From Actinomycetota bacterium (GTDB taxonomy: Bacteria; Actinomycetota; Thermoleophilia; BMS3ABIN01), in NCBI GenBank assembly GCA_023382335.1, contig JAMCPM010000008.1, positions 113,667 through 177,666 of the forward strand: a stretch of 64,000 nt of DNA. The letters run 5' to 3'. Below the pieces are notes generated by a model. That model made no database searches. It was given only the letters and a program-made list of their open reading frames with translations, and was not told the DNA's origin. A program made the translations under genes and the position numbers. Of this stretch, positions 7,385-14,456 are shown piece by piece. Every line of letters begins with the position of its first letter. Positions within the stretch are counted from its first letter, which is position 1.

Positions 7385-9088
7385 CTAGAACAGCCCCTTG
7401 ATCCTGCCGGTCTCGACGTCGATGTCGACGTCCACGGCGGCCGGGCGCTCCGGCAGGCCGGGCATGGTGCTCATCGTTCCCAGCAGCGGATAGAGGAAGC
7501 CGGCGCCGATGCTCGGCCGGATGTCGCGGATCGGCACCCTGAAGCCGGTGGGCCGGTTCTTCAGCAGCGGATCGTGCGAGAGCGACAGGTGGGTCTTGGC
7601 CATGCAGATCGGCAGCTTGTCGTAGCCCGCCTCGGTGAACATCTTTATCTTCTGCTCCGCCTCCGGCATATAGTCGACGCCGTCGGCGCCGTAGACCTTG
7701 GTGGCAATGGTCTCGATCTTTTCCTTGATCGAGGCGTCATCCGGATAGAGGAACCGGAAGTTGCTGGGCCGGTCGCAGGCCTCGACCACGGCGTTGGCGG
7801 CCTCGATGGCGCCGTCGCCTCCGTGCGCGTGCACGGTGATCGGGTTGCAGGCCTCTGCACCGAACTCGATGGCGCGTTTCTGCACCAGCTCGACCTCGGC
7901 GTCGGTATCGGAAGCAAAGCGGTTGACCGTCACCACTACCGGGATGCCGAAGAGCTTCATGTTCTCGATCTGCTTGGCCAGGTTGGCGCAGCCCTTGTCG
8001 AGCATCTCCAGGTCTTCCTTCTCCAGCTCGGAGCGCTCCTGCATGCGGCCGAAGCCGTGCATCTTGAGCGCCCGGATGGTCGAGGTGATGTTGACGCAGC
8101 TGGCCTCGAAGCCGCCATAACGGCAGGTGATGTCCATGAACTTCTCGGCGCCCAGGTCGGCGCCGAAGCCCGACTCGGTGACGACGTAGTCGGCGAGCTT
8201 GAGGGCGACCTTGGTGGCCAGCACCGAGTTGTTGCCGTGGGCGATGTTGGCGAAGGGGCCGGCGTGCATGAAGACGGGGCCGTGCTCGAGGGTCTGGATG
8301 ATGTTGGGCTTGAGGGCATCCTTCATCAGCACGGTCATGGCGCCGGCGGCGCCGATGTCCTCGGCGGTGAGCGGCTTGCCGTCGCGGTCGTAGGCGAAGA
8401 CGATGCGGCCCATGCGCTCGCGCATGTCCTTGAGGCTGGTGGCCAGCGCCAGGATGGCCATGACCTCCGAAGCTACCGCGATGTCAAAACCGGTCTCGCG
8501 CGGCGTACCGTTGAGATAACCGCCGAGGCCGACGACAGTGTGGCGCAGCACGCGGTCGTTCATGTCGATGACGCGGCGCCAGCTGACGGTCAGCGGATTG
8601 ATGTTGAGCTTGTTACGGCCCTCCATCAGCTCGGTGTCGATCATGGCGGCCAGCAGATTGTTGGCGGCCGAAACTGCGTGGATATCCCCGGTGAAGTGCA
8701 GGTTGAGGTCTTCCATGGGAATTGCCTGGGCGTAACCGCCGCCGGCCGCCCCGCCCTTGATGCCGAACACAGGGCCGAGGGAAGGTTCGCGGATGCAGAG
8801 GATGACCTTCTTGCCGATCTTCCGCAGCGATTGGGCCAGGCCCAGAGAGGTGACGGTCTTGCCCTCGCCCCAGGGGGTCGGGGTGATGGCGGTGACGTCG
8901 ATGAGCTTGCCGTCGGGCTCGTCCTTGAGGCGTTCGAGGATCGACATGTAGTCGACCTTGCCCTTGTACTTGCCGTAGAGTTCCAGCTCATCCTCGAGGA
9001 TCCCGGCTTCGGCCGCGATCTCGGTAATCGGCTTCATCTCCGCAGCCTGTGCTATATCAATGTCCGAGGGGACTTTGGTCTCGGTCAC
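7385..9088 (-). CDS. fhs: Formate-tetrahydrofolate ligase
   Basis: The 567-residue enzyme activates formate with ATP onto tetrahydrofolate, the entry step of the methyl branch of the Wood-Ljungdahl pathway. It is full length (the family is about 555-560). Visible signatures are the P-loop TPWGEGKT (71-78), REPSLGPVFGIKGGAAGGGY, NLHFTGDIHAV, HGPVFMHAGPFANIAHG, VTESGFGADLGAEKF, ATVKYGGF-like CRYGGF and the C-terminal TMPGLP. It has its own promoter (9173-9202) and terminator (7319-7348), so it is transcribed separately from acsV-cooC-folD. Confidence 0.96.
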   Translation of the reverse strand: MTETKVPSDIDIAQAAEMKPITEIAAEAGILEDELELYGKYKGKVDYMSILERLKDEPDGKLIDVTAITPTPWGEGKTVTSLGLAQSLRKIGKKVILCIREPSLGPVFGIKGGAAGGGYAQAIPMEDLNLHFTGDIHAVSAANNLLAAMIDTELMEGRNKLNINPLTVSWRRVIDMNDRVLRHTVVGLGGYLNGTPRETGFDIAVASEVMAILALATSLKDMRERMGRIVFAYDRDGKPLTAEDIGAAGAMTVLMKDALKPNIIQTLEHGPVFMHAGPFANIAHGNNSVLATKVALKLADYVVTESGFGADLGAEKFMDITCRYGGFEASCVNITSTIRALKMHGFGRMQERSELEKEDLEMLDKGCANLAKQIENMKLFGIPVVVTVNRFASDTDAEVELVQKRAIEFGAEACNPITVHAHGGDGAIEAANAVVEACDRPSNFRFLYPDDASIKEKIETIATKVYGADGVDYMPEAEQKIKMFTEAGYDKLPICMAKTHLSLSHDPLLKNRPTGFRVPIRDIRPSIGAGFLYPLLGTMSTMPGLPERPAAVDVDIDVETGRIKGLF

Positions 9089-9172
9089 CTGGCACTCCTT
9101 TCCGCTATGTCGTTTTGATCGTTATTTCCTGCGCCCTTGCTTGTGAAGAAAAGGAACAAGATAGAAGAAGGA

Positions 9173-9202
9173 ATTATATTCGAGGGCCGCTTACGGGGTC
9201 AA
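9173..9202 (-). promoter_or_regulatory. Sigma-70-type promoter of fhs
   Basis: On the minus strand TTGACC (9197-9202) and TATAAT (9173-9178) are separated by 18 bases, about 85 bases before the fhs ATG. This is the best consensus promoter I found for the one-carbon genes. Confidence 0.7.
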
Positions 9203-9297
9203 TAAGCGATGCAGATAAGGTTAATCGGAATTAAGAAGCTAAAGAAGCCGCCGCGCGGATCGAGCCGGCGGCAATCCGGCATTTACTCTGGAACCGT

Positions 9298-9333
9298 ATG
9301 ACAATTGTCGTTATAATATATGACAAATGTCGT
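9298..9333 (+). promoter_or_regulatory. Promoter with paired operator boxes of the Xre-RES toxin-antitoxin module
   Basis: Two 14-base near-identical palindromic boxes, ATGACAATTGTCGT (9298-9311) and ATGACAAATGTCGT (9320-9333), are spaced 22 bases start to start, about two helical turns. The -10 hexamer TATAAT (9312-9317) lies exactly between them. This is the layout expected for autorepression by an antitoxin dimer pair. The antitoxin ATG is 26 bases past the second box. Confidence 0.75.
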
Positions 9334-9358
9334 GGAATGAGATCGGAGGGTGATCCGG

Positions 9359-9790
9359 ATGGGGTATGTTCAGGTCGAGGAACTGCTAGGCGGCGAGAAG
9401 ATCCTGGGGCGCAAGCTCAGGGGTATCAATGACTTCATCGAGCTGGGCAGGAAAGGAATAAAAAAGAGCGCCCTGCGGCATCTGGCGACCAACATGTCGC
9501 TCACCTGGCGGGACATGGCAAAATTGTTGCCGATCACGGAAAGAACTCTGCAGAGATACGAGATGCAGAAACTCATGAATCAGATCGTCAGCGAGCAGGC
9601 GCTGCAGCTGGCCGAAGTCGTCGCCATGGGAATCGATGTCTTTGGAGACCGCGAGAATTTTCTGACCTGGCTCTCGCTGCCCTGCGCAGCCCTGGGAGAA
9701 AGGAAGCCAATCGAGCTGCTCGGCTCCCGATTCGGCATCGAGCTGGTCATCGACGAGCTGGGACGGATAGCACACGGCATCCCGGCGTAG
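9359..9790 (+). CDS. Xre/MbcA/ParS-type antitoxin of a RES-Xre module
   Basis: The product has the layout of RES-associated antitoxins: an N-terminal helix-turn-helix of the Xre-like type (MSLTWRDMAKLLPITERTLQRYE) and a C-terminal toxin-binding DUF2384-type segment (VFGDRENFLTWLSLPCAALG, KPIELLGSRFGIELVIDELG). The family neutralises NAD-degrading RES toxins by covering the active site. I use the ATG at 9359, which has CGGAGGG 8 bases upstream, rather than the GTG at 9350 that overlaps the ribosome binding site. The stop TAG is adjacent to the toxin ATG (9791), so the pair is translationally coupled. Confidence 0.88.
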   Translation: MGYVQVEELLGGEKILGRKLRGINDFIELGRKGIKKSALRHLATNMSLTWRDMAKLLPITERTLQRYEMQKLMNQIVSEQALQLAEVVAMGIDVFGDRENFLTWLSLPCAALGERKPIELLGSRFGIELVIDELGRIAHGIPA

Positions 9791-10258
9791 ATGAGGCTTT
9801 ACCGCATCGCCAAATCAGAGCACATCGGAGATCTGACCGGAGAAGGCGCTCGCGTTCACGGCAGCCGCTGGAACGACAAAGGCATCCCGGTGATATACAC
9901 CTCCGAAAGCCTGTCGCTCGCGGCCCTGGAATTCCTGGCACATCTGCCCATGGTCCTGGTTCCTCCCGGGATGAAGTATCGCGGTTTTGACATCCCTGAC
10001 GATGTGAGGATCACGAGCGTCCGCAAGCAGGCTCTGCCGCGAGACTGGGACGCCATGCCATTCCGGGAAGAGACGGTTCGCATCGGCGCCAAATGGGCCA
10101 GGTCGGGCAAGACGCTCCTGTTGCGCGTGCCGTCGGTGATGGTTCCCGAAGAGTTCAACTTCCTCATCAACCCGCTGCATCCCGATTTCAAAAAGGTCAA
10201 AGCAGGACGAGCCAGGACTTTCAGGTTTGATGAGCGGATAATAAAACGGGGGAATTAG
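9791..10258 (+). CDS. RES-domain toxin (NAD-depleting)
   Basis: The 155-residue product is a complete RES domain: LYRIAKSEHI at the start, the conserved Arg-Gly-Trp block GEGARVHGSRWNDKGIPVIYTSES, the LAALEFLAH helix with its Glu, and the C-terminal conserved Ser/Asn segment VPSVMVPEEFNFLINPLHPDF. The family names its R, E and S residues, all present. Known members degrade NAD+ and stall growth. It sits directly behind its Xre antitoxin, which is the usual order for this family. Confidence 0.9.
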   Translation: MRLYRIAKSEHIGDLTGEGARVHGSRWNDKGIPVIYTSESLSLAALEFLAHLPMVLVPPGMKYRGFDIPDDVRITSVRKQALPRDWDAMPFREETVRIGAKWARSGKTLLLRVPSVMVPEEFNFLINPLHPDFKKVKAGRARTFRFDERIIKRGN

Positions 10259-10369
10259 ACATAGTAAAATTGCTCTAAAATGCTTACACGAAAAGTTCGG
10301 CGGTTCTCACGCTCAGTTTTTTAAGGTGCTCGCGCTTTGTGGTCGCAAGGCCAGCTGCGTATCTTAGTC

Positions 10370-10537
10370 TCACTCAGCCTGCCGCACCCAGATCCGCAGC
10401 GATTCCGACGAAACGTCGAGTTTTGTTGAGATCGCCAGGATCGCCTGCCACTTCGATGGATACTCGTCCTTGTAGTCAAGCACCATCCTTACCGCCCGTT
10501 CATTAAGCTCCTTGGGGCACCGCTTTCATTTGTTCAT
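10370..10537 (-). pseudogene. IS3-family transposase orfA remnant
   Basis: On the minus strand the frame reads KRCPKELNERAVRMVLDYKD, then EYPSKWQAILAISTKLDVS and SESLRIWVRQAE before a stop. This is the N-terminal helix-turn-helix of the IS3/IS2-type OrfA (usual form KRYPKELRERAVRMV). The ATG at 10535-10537 is followed two codons later by TGA and a frame change. Nothing of orfB follows, and no clear terminal inverted repeats were found. It is a dead fragment of about 56 codons. Confidence 0.7.
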
Positions 10538-10673
10538 GACTCCATCCTCTCAAAAGATGGAGCCTCCAGGAAAGTCGGGGCGATTCACTTACGATAAATA
10601 AAGTCCACATTGATGCACTCATGATTTGGTGGACTTGTTAATTTCTTGAATGTGGAAACGACTTTTATATGGT

Positions 10674-10945
10674 TCACGTGAAGCTATCCAAATTAGGTAA
10701 ATTGCCAATAATAACGTGATTAAGCTGCGCCCCGGCAATGACTCCAGCGACCGCCCCGCCATAACCTCACGTCAAGTAACCGATAAATCCCCCGATTGCA
10801 GCACCTGCCATTGCCGCTAGAATCTCGGGTAGGCCCTGTCCAGTTGGATCAATATGAGTCACCGGATTATTCCCGCACCAGGCCTAGAGGTTGGCGCCGA
10901 TGGCGGTCCAGGTCAGAACTCGGTTGCGACCCTGGCCAAATCGGC
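10674..10945 (-). pseudogene. Degraded C-terminal end of an RHS/YD-repeat protein
   Basis: One minus-strand frame reads TAIGANL-stop-AWCGNNPV, then THIDPTGQGLPEILAAMAG, AAIGGFIGYLT-stop-GYGGAV and AGVIAGAQLNHVIIGNLP. The NLYAY-x-NNP-x-x-x-DPTG block is the hallmark that ends the RHS core, after which the variable toxic tip begins. Here the Tyr codon has become TAG, and a TGA interrupts the Gly-rich hydrophobic tip. The two in-frame stops show that the gene is dead. No other part of an RHS gene is nearby. The flanks 10538-10673 and 10259-10369 are AT-richer and hold nothing I can identify. Confidence 0.6.
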
Positions 10946-10984
10946 AATTTCCAGCGAATTGCACGAGAGTCTGGGAACTCGTGA

Positions 10985-11347
10985 TTAACCAGCAGCTCGC
11001 TTTCGCGAAGTGCTCGCGTGGCGTGCGCCTTTACGAGAGGTCGGAACAAGTTTAATTTCAACCTCGCAGCCCACGGCATTCGCGTACTTCTTAAGAGTAG
11101 TCACGGAGGGAGAAACTTTTCCGACAGCCTCCAGCCGCGATACAGCACTTTTAGTCGTTCCCATTCGCGCCGCCACAGCTTCTTGAGTCAGACCAGCTTT
11201 TGCCCGGGCGCGAATAAGTTCGCTGACAAGTGAATATTTCTCTCCCAGCTCATCATACGTCTCTTTGAAACCGGCGCGTTTTTGAGCCTTCTTTAGAAAT
11301 TTTTCGTGGTCATGCCGCACCGGGCGATACTTGAGATCTTCAGCCAT
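10985..11347 (-). CDS. HigA-like Xre antitoxin
   Basis: A 120-residue protein with a Lys-rich N-terminus and a clear helix-turn-helix at about 50-95 (SELIRARAKAGLTQEAVAAR, MGTTKSAVSRLEA, SPSVTTLKKYANAVGCEVEI), typical of HigA antitoxins paired with phage Gp49-like/RelE toxins. It is the second gene of the pair; its start overlaps the toxin's stop by eight bases. It should repress its own promoter at 11675-11707. The C-terminal Arg/Lys-rich tail is not conserved in the family. Confidence 0.85.
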   Translation of the reverse strand: MAEDLKYRPVRHDHEKFLKKAQKRAGFKETYDELGEKYSLVSELIRARAKAGLTQEAVAARMGTTKSAVSRLEAVGKVSPSVTTLKKYANAVGCEVEIKLVPTSRKGARHASTSRKRAAG

Positions 11348-11666
11348 TTTGTACCTCTTTCATTCTTTTCCTGGCAATCTTCAAATCACGCTCGGATGTT
11401 TTCCGAGTTTTCTTTATGAAGGCATGAACGATAACTACACGCTTACCCATAACAAAGCAGTACATGGCGCGCCCGATACCCTCACGTCCACTAGTCCGAA
11501 GCTCGAAGAGCCCCTTTCCCATTGCCTTCGAGTGGGGCATTTTAAGATCGGGTCCGAACTCCATCAGCAATTCCGCCAGCCGCGCGTAATCGGCCAGGAT
11601 GCCTACCGGCCAGCTTTCTATCTCGGCTTCCACGCGCCGGTGGAAGTACTCGATTTCGTATGGCAT
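11340..11666 (-). CDS. HigB-like toxin of the RelE/phage Gp49 family
   Basis: A 108-residue protein with the Gp49-like/HigB layout: YEIEYFHRRVEAEIESWP at the start, LKMPHSKAMGKGLFELRTSG in the middle and the C-terminal strand-plus-helix RVVIVHAFIKKTRKTSERDLKIA. Family members are mRNA interferases acting at the ribosome. The toxin-first order with an overlapping antitoxin is standard for HigBA. Both genes are intact. Confidence 0.88.
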   Translation of the reverse strand: MPYEIEYFHRRVEAEIESWPVGILADYARLAELLMEFGPDLKMPHSKAMGKGLFELRTSGREGIGRAMYCFVMGKRVVIVHAFIKKTRKTSERDLKIARKRMKEVQNG

Positions 11667-11674
11667 AGGCTATG

Positions 11675-11707
11675 TTAGCATATACGCTAACTCATTTTTA
11701 TATTCAA
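11675..11707 (-). promoter_or_regulatory. Promoter and operator of the HigBA-like module
   Basis: On the minus strand TTGAAT (11702-11707) and TATATG (11679-11684) are 17 bases apart. The -10 element lies inside a near-palindrome TTAGC-GTATAT-GCTAA (11675-11690), so a bound antitoxin would block the promoter. The toxin ATG begins nine bases further on. Confidence 0.65.
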
Positions 11708-11757
11708 TTGATAGTCTGACCTGATGATGAGAGCGGTTCATCGATAACCTGACCACA

Positions 11758-11997
11758 ATGCAGGCGGGCCTGGGTGAGACCATTGACGGCCTTCAGAGTA
11801 ATGACAAGGAAAAACTGGACGAGGCAGCCGCAAAAATGGCAGCAATCGAGGGCGGCGCGGATATGCGTCAGGCAATCAAGGCTGAACGGGAAGCAGACAT
11901 CAGGCAGTACAATACGAGGATACAGCAGATGTCAGAACTGATGAGCCAGATTGGACAGGATCAACTAGATCTGCATCAGCAGTTCGATCGGCGGTGA
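11758..11997 (+). CDS. Short helical protein or C-terminal fragment, unknown function
   Basis: A 79-residue, highly charged and probably all-helical product (GLQSNDKEKLDEAAAKMAAI, IKAEREADIRQYNTRIQQMS), likely coiled coil. The frame stays open for nine codons before the ATG (ERFIDNLTT), back to a stop cluster at about 11722-11730, and no good ribosome binding site is seen. It therefore looks like the tail of a longer gene whose front was lost at the edge of the accessory patch. I do not recognise the family. Confidence 0.35.
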   Translation: MQAGLGETIDGLQSNDKEKLDEAAAKMAAIEGGADMRQAIKAEREADIRQYNTRIQQMSELMSQIGQDQLDLHQQFDRR

Positions 11998-12024
11998 GCC
12001 GGATGGAAATCAGCCGCCACCCTC

Positions 12025-13221
12025 TTATCCCGCCGCCGCCGCGGCTTTCGCGGCCTCGTAAACCGTCTCCAGCGGCACTCCGTGCCTCTCGGCGGCCTCG
12101 CGGCAGTCCTCATACTCGGGCGAGAAGGTGACGTCGCGCCGGCGCCAGGTGCCGATCTTGACCCGCACCGAACCGTAGTCGGTCTGCACCGTCTCGCTGC
12201 GGCGCTCCAGGCAGTGGCGCTCCACTTTGTTGATACGCACGCCGAAAGTTGATGAATGGTTGAAGACGGCGTCCATCAGACGCTCGAGCTTCTCGGCCGG
12301 GCAAAGCACCGAGAGCACCACTCCCGGCCTTCCCTTCTTCATGATCACCTGGCTCATCCAGGCGTCGGCGGCCTCTGCCTCCAGCAGCTTCTCCACCAGG
12401 TAGGCCATCTTCTCGGGCGTGGTGTCATCGATATTGGTCTCCATCAGGACCTGCTCATCGATGGAGCCGCCGGTCTCTAAACCGACAGCTTCAACGCGCC
12501 GCTCGCCGATGATCATGCGCAGCAGGTTGGGCCCCTTGGTCTCACGGGTGCCGGCCCCGTAGCCGACCGTTTCCAGCTTCATCGTCGGCATGGCGCCGAA
12601 CGAACGGGCAAAGTAAGAGATCAGCGCCGCGCCGGTCGGCGTCGCCAGCTCCTGGCGCTCGCCTCCCTGCAGCACCGGTATCCCCTTGAGCAGCACTGCC
12701 GTCGCCGGCGAAGGCACCGGCATCAGGCCGTGGCGCGTCTGCACCGTGCCCGATCCCAGCGTCACCGGTGAGCAGTAGACCTCACGCGGCTTGAGCTCCT
12801 CGAACAGTACGCAGGTGCTGACGATGTCGATGATGCTGTCGACCATGCCCACTTCATGGAAGTGGACCGTCTGCAGCAGTTCGCCGTGAGCCTTGGCCTC
12901 GGCCCGGGCGACGCGCCCGAAGATGGCCAGGCAATGAGAACGGACTTCCTGGGAAAGCTCGCTGCTGGCGATGAGCTCCTCGATGTCGGAGAGACTGCGG
13001 GGCTCCTGCTCCTCGCCTTCGATCGTCACCGAGAACCTGGTGGCGGCGATGCCGGAGACCTGGACGGTCTCGGTGTTGATCGACCAGCCATCCAGATCGA
13101 TCTTGGCGAGCTCGCGCCGCAACATCTCCAGGGTGCCGGCGCCGGCGTCAAGCAGCGCGCCGACGAACATGTCGCCGGCGACACCCGAGAAACAGTCTAT
13201 GTATACTGTCTGTCCAGCCAT
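12025..13221 (-). CDS. larC: LarC: nickel insertion into the nickel-pincer nucleotide cofactor
   Basis: The 398-residue product matches LarC (former DUF111): YIDCFSGVAGDMFVGALLDA, TVHFHEVGMVDSIIDIV, CSPVTLGSGTVQTRHGLMPV, PSPATAVLLKGIPV, ELATPTGAALI and METNIDDTTPE. LarC uses CTP to insert nickel into the pincer cofactor of lactate racemase and related LarA enzymes. Here the gene is one continuous frame, without the frameshift needed in some lactobacilli. No larA, larB or larE lies in the window, so the cofactor's target enzyme must be encoded elsewhere. The Ala-rich C-terminus (AAKAAAAAG) is unremarkable. Confidence 0.93.
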   Translation of the reverse strand: MAGQTVYIDCFSGVAGDMFVGALLDAGAGTLEMLRRELAKIDLDGWSINTETVQVSGIAATRFSVTIEGEEQEPRSLSDIEELIASSELSQEVRSHCLAIFGRVARAEAKAHGELLQTVHFHEVGMVDSIIDIVSTCVLFEELKPREVYCSPVTLGSGTVQTRHGLMPVPSPATAVLLKGIPVLQGGERQELATPTGAALISYFARSFGAMPTMKLETVGYGAGTRETKGPNLLRMIIGERRVEAVGLETGGSIDEQVLMETNIDDTTPEKMAYLVEKLLEAEAADAWMSQVIMKKGRPGVVLSVLCPAEKLERLMDAVFNHSSTFGVRINKVERHCLERRSETVQTDYGSVRVKIGTWRRRDVTFSPEYEDCREAAERHGVPLETVYEAAKAAAAAG

Positions 13222-13257
13222 TGCGCTACTGTCCTTCCCGCCGAGGCGCTCCCATTT

Positions 13258-13291
13258 TACAGGAATAACTTTCCCTTTCTACAGGAATAAC
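13258..13291. repeat. Pair of 12-bp direct repeats between larC and the next gene
   Basis: TACAGGAATAAC occurs at 13258-13269 and 13280-13291, 22 bases apart start to start. The pair lies in the divergent intergenic region between larC (minus) and the membrane protein gene (plus). It could be a regulator site; no function is shown. Confidence 0.5.
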
Positions 13292-13341
13292 CTTTTCACT
13301 GGTGTATATTTCAGTACTTTTTCCCGAGTTGAAAGGCTTTG

Positions 13342-14382
13342 ATGACAGTCTATCCCCGCCCGCCACGAAAATATATCGATTTCGGCAAGCTGATGGGCGA
13401 TACCTGGCGATTGACCTGGCGCCATAAATTCCTCTGGTTCTTCGGGCTGTTCGCCGGCGGCGGCACGGCGCTGGGCGGATGGAGCGGCAACTTCAACTAC
13501 GGCGGCGGCGCCGTTGACGACAGCGGCACGACGACCTCGAACGCCAGCCGCGAGCTCACCGACTGGGTCAACGCCCACTGGACGCTGCTGATCGGGCTGA
13601 TGGCGGCCGCCGTAGCACTGGCCCTGGTCCTCTGGCTGTGGTCGATCGTCTGCCGCGGGGCGGTCATCGGCTCGGTGCGCGACATCCGCCGCGGCGAGAA
13701 GTCCGGCTTCGGCATCGCCTTTAAGCGCGGCCGCGAAAGCTTCTGGCGCCTTTTGATCTTTGACCTTTTCTTGTTATTGCTGGCCCTGGGTTTCGCCGTC
13801 ATCATCGCCGCGCTGATCCTGATGTTCTTCCTGCTGGCGGCGATGGCGGGCACGGCCGGCGCCATCATCCTGACTGTCATCGGCCTGTGGTTTTTGACTT
13901 TCGTCGGTTTCGGCATGGGCTTTCTGTTCATCTGCACCATCTGGTTCGTTCCCTGGGTATTTATCAGCCTCATCGTCATGTTCGCCATGCGCTCGGTGGT
14001 GCTGGAGGGGACGCGTCCGATGGCGGCGCTGCGGCGCGGCGGCCGGATCATGATCGACAACCTGACCCAGTCGCTGTTCATGTTCCTGGTGAGCGTCGGA
14101 CTCGGCATCGCCGCGATCATCCTGCTGGTGATGGCGACCGGAGCCAGCGCCATCCCGGCGGTGATCGCCTGGGTCGTCGCCTACGATCAGGGATGGCCCA
14201 TCCCCGTTACGGCCGCCGCCGCGGTCCTGCTGGTGCTGCCGCTGATGGCGGCTGCTGTCGGCGTCGCCCTCATGAACACATATTTCACGGCCTTCTGGAC
14301 GATCGGCTTCGACAAGCTCGCGGGCAACGAGCCCGCGGATGAGCCCTTCGCCGCCGGCAAATATAAAAATGCAGTTATGTAA
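13342..14382 (+). CDS. Polytopic membrane protein of unknown function
   Basis: A 346-residue protein with about six to seven hydrophobic spans. It opens with a conserved-looking cytosolic stretch (KYIDFGKLMGDTWRLTWRHK) before the first helix, continues with a Gly-rich extracytoplasmic loop, then long hydrophobic blocks around residues 90-115, 150-180, 185-220 and 245-320. The layout (paired helices, charged IRRGEKSGFGIAFKRGRES loop) resembles the broad family of membrane proteins annotated near glycerophosphodiester phosphodiesterase membrane domains, but I cannot assign a function. The ATG at 13342 is preferred to the overlapping TTG at 13339. It precedes the HD-GYP sensor by 74 bases on the same strand. 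Confidence 0.75.
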   Translation: MTVYPRPPRKYIDFGKLMGDTWRLTWRHKFLWFFGLFAGGGTALGGWSGNFNYGGGAVDDSGTTTSNASRELTDWVNAHWTLLIGLMAAAVALALVLWLWSIVCRGAVIGSVRDIRRGEKSGFGIAFKRGRESFWRLLIFDLFLLLLALGFAVIIAALILMFFLLAAMAGTAGAIILTVIGLWFLTFVGFGMGFLFICTIWFVPWVFISLIVMFAMRSVVLEGTRPMAALRRGGRIMIDNLTQSLFMFLVSVGLGIAAIILLVMATGASAIPAVIAWVVAYDQGWPIPVTAAAAVLLVLPLMAAAVGVALMNTYFTAFWTIGFDKLAGNEPADEPFAAGKYKNAVM

Positions 14383-14456
14383 CCTCCATTGATTAAGGCC
14401 CCGGCGATGGCTGCCGATACTCGCTTCGCTTCAAGACACCAACGAAAGCGGGCAAT

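Noticed and set aside
7364..9118. A 584-codon plus-strand open frame
   Set aside because: Complete antisense shadow of fhs with strongly skewed Gly/His/Asp/Val content and no family signature.
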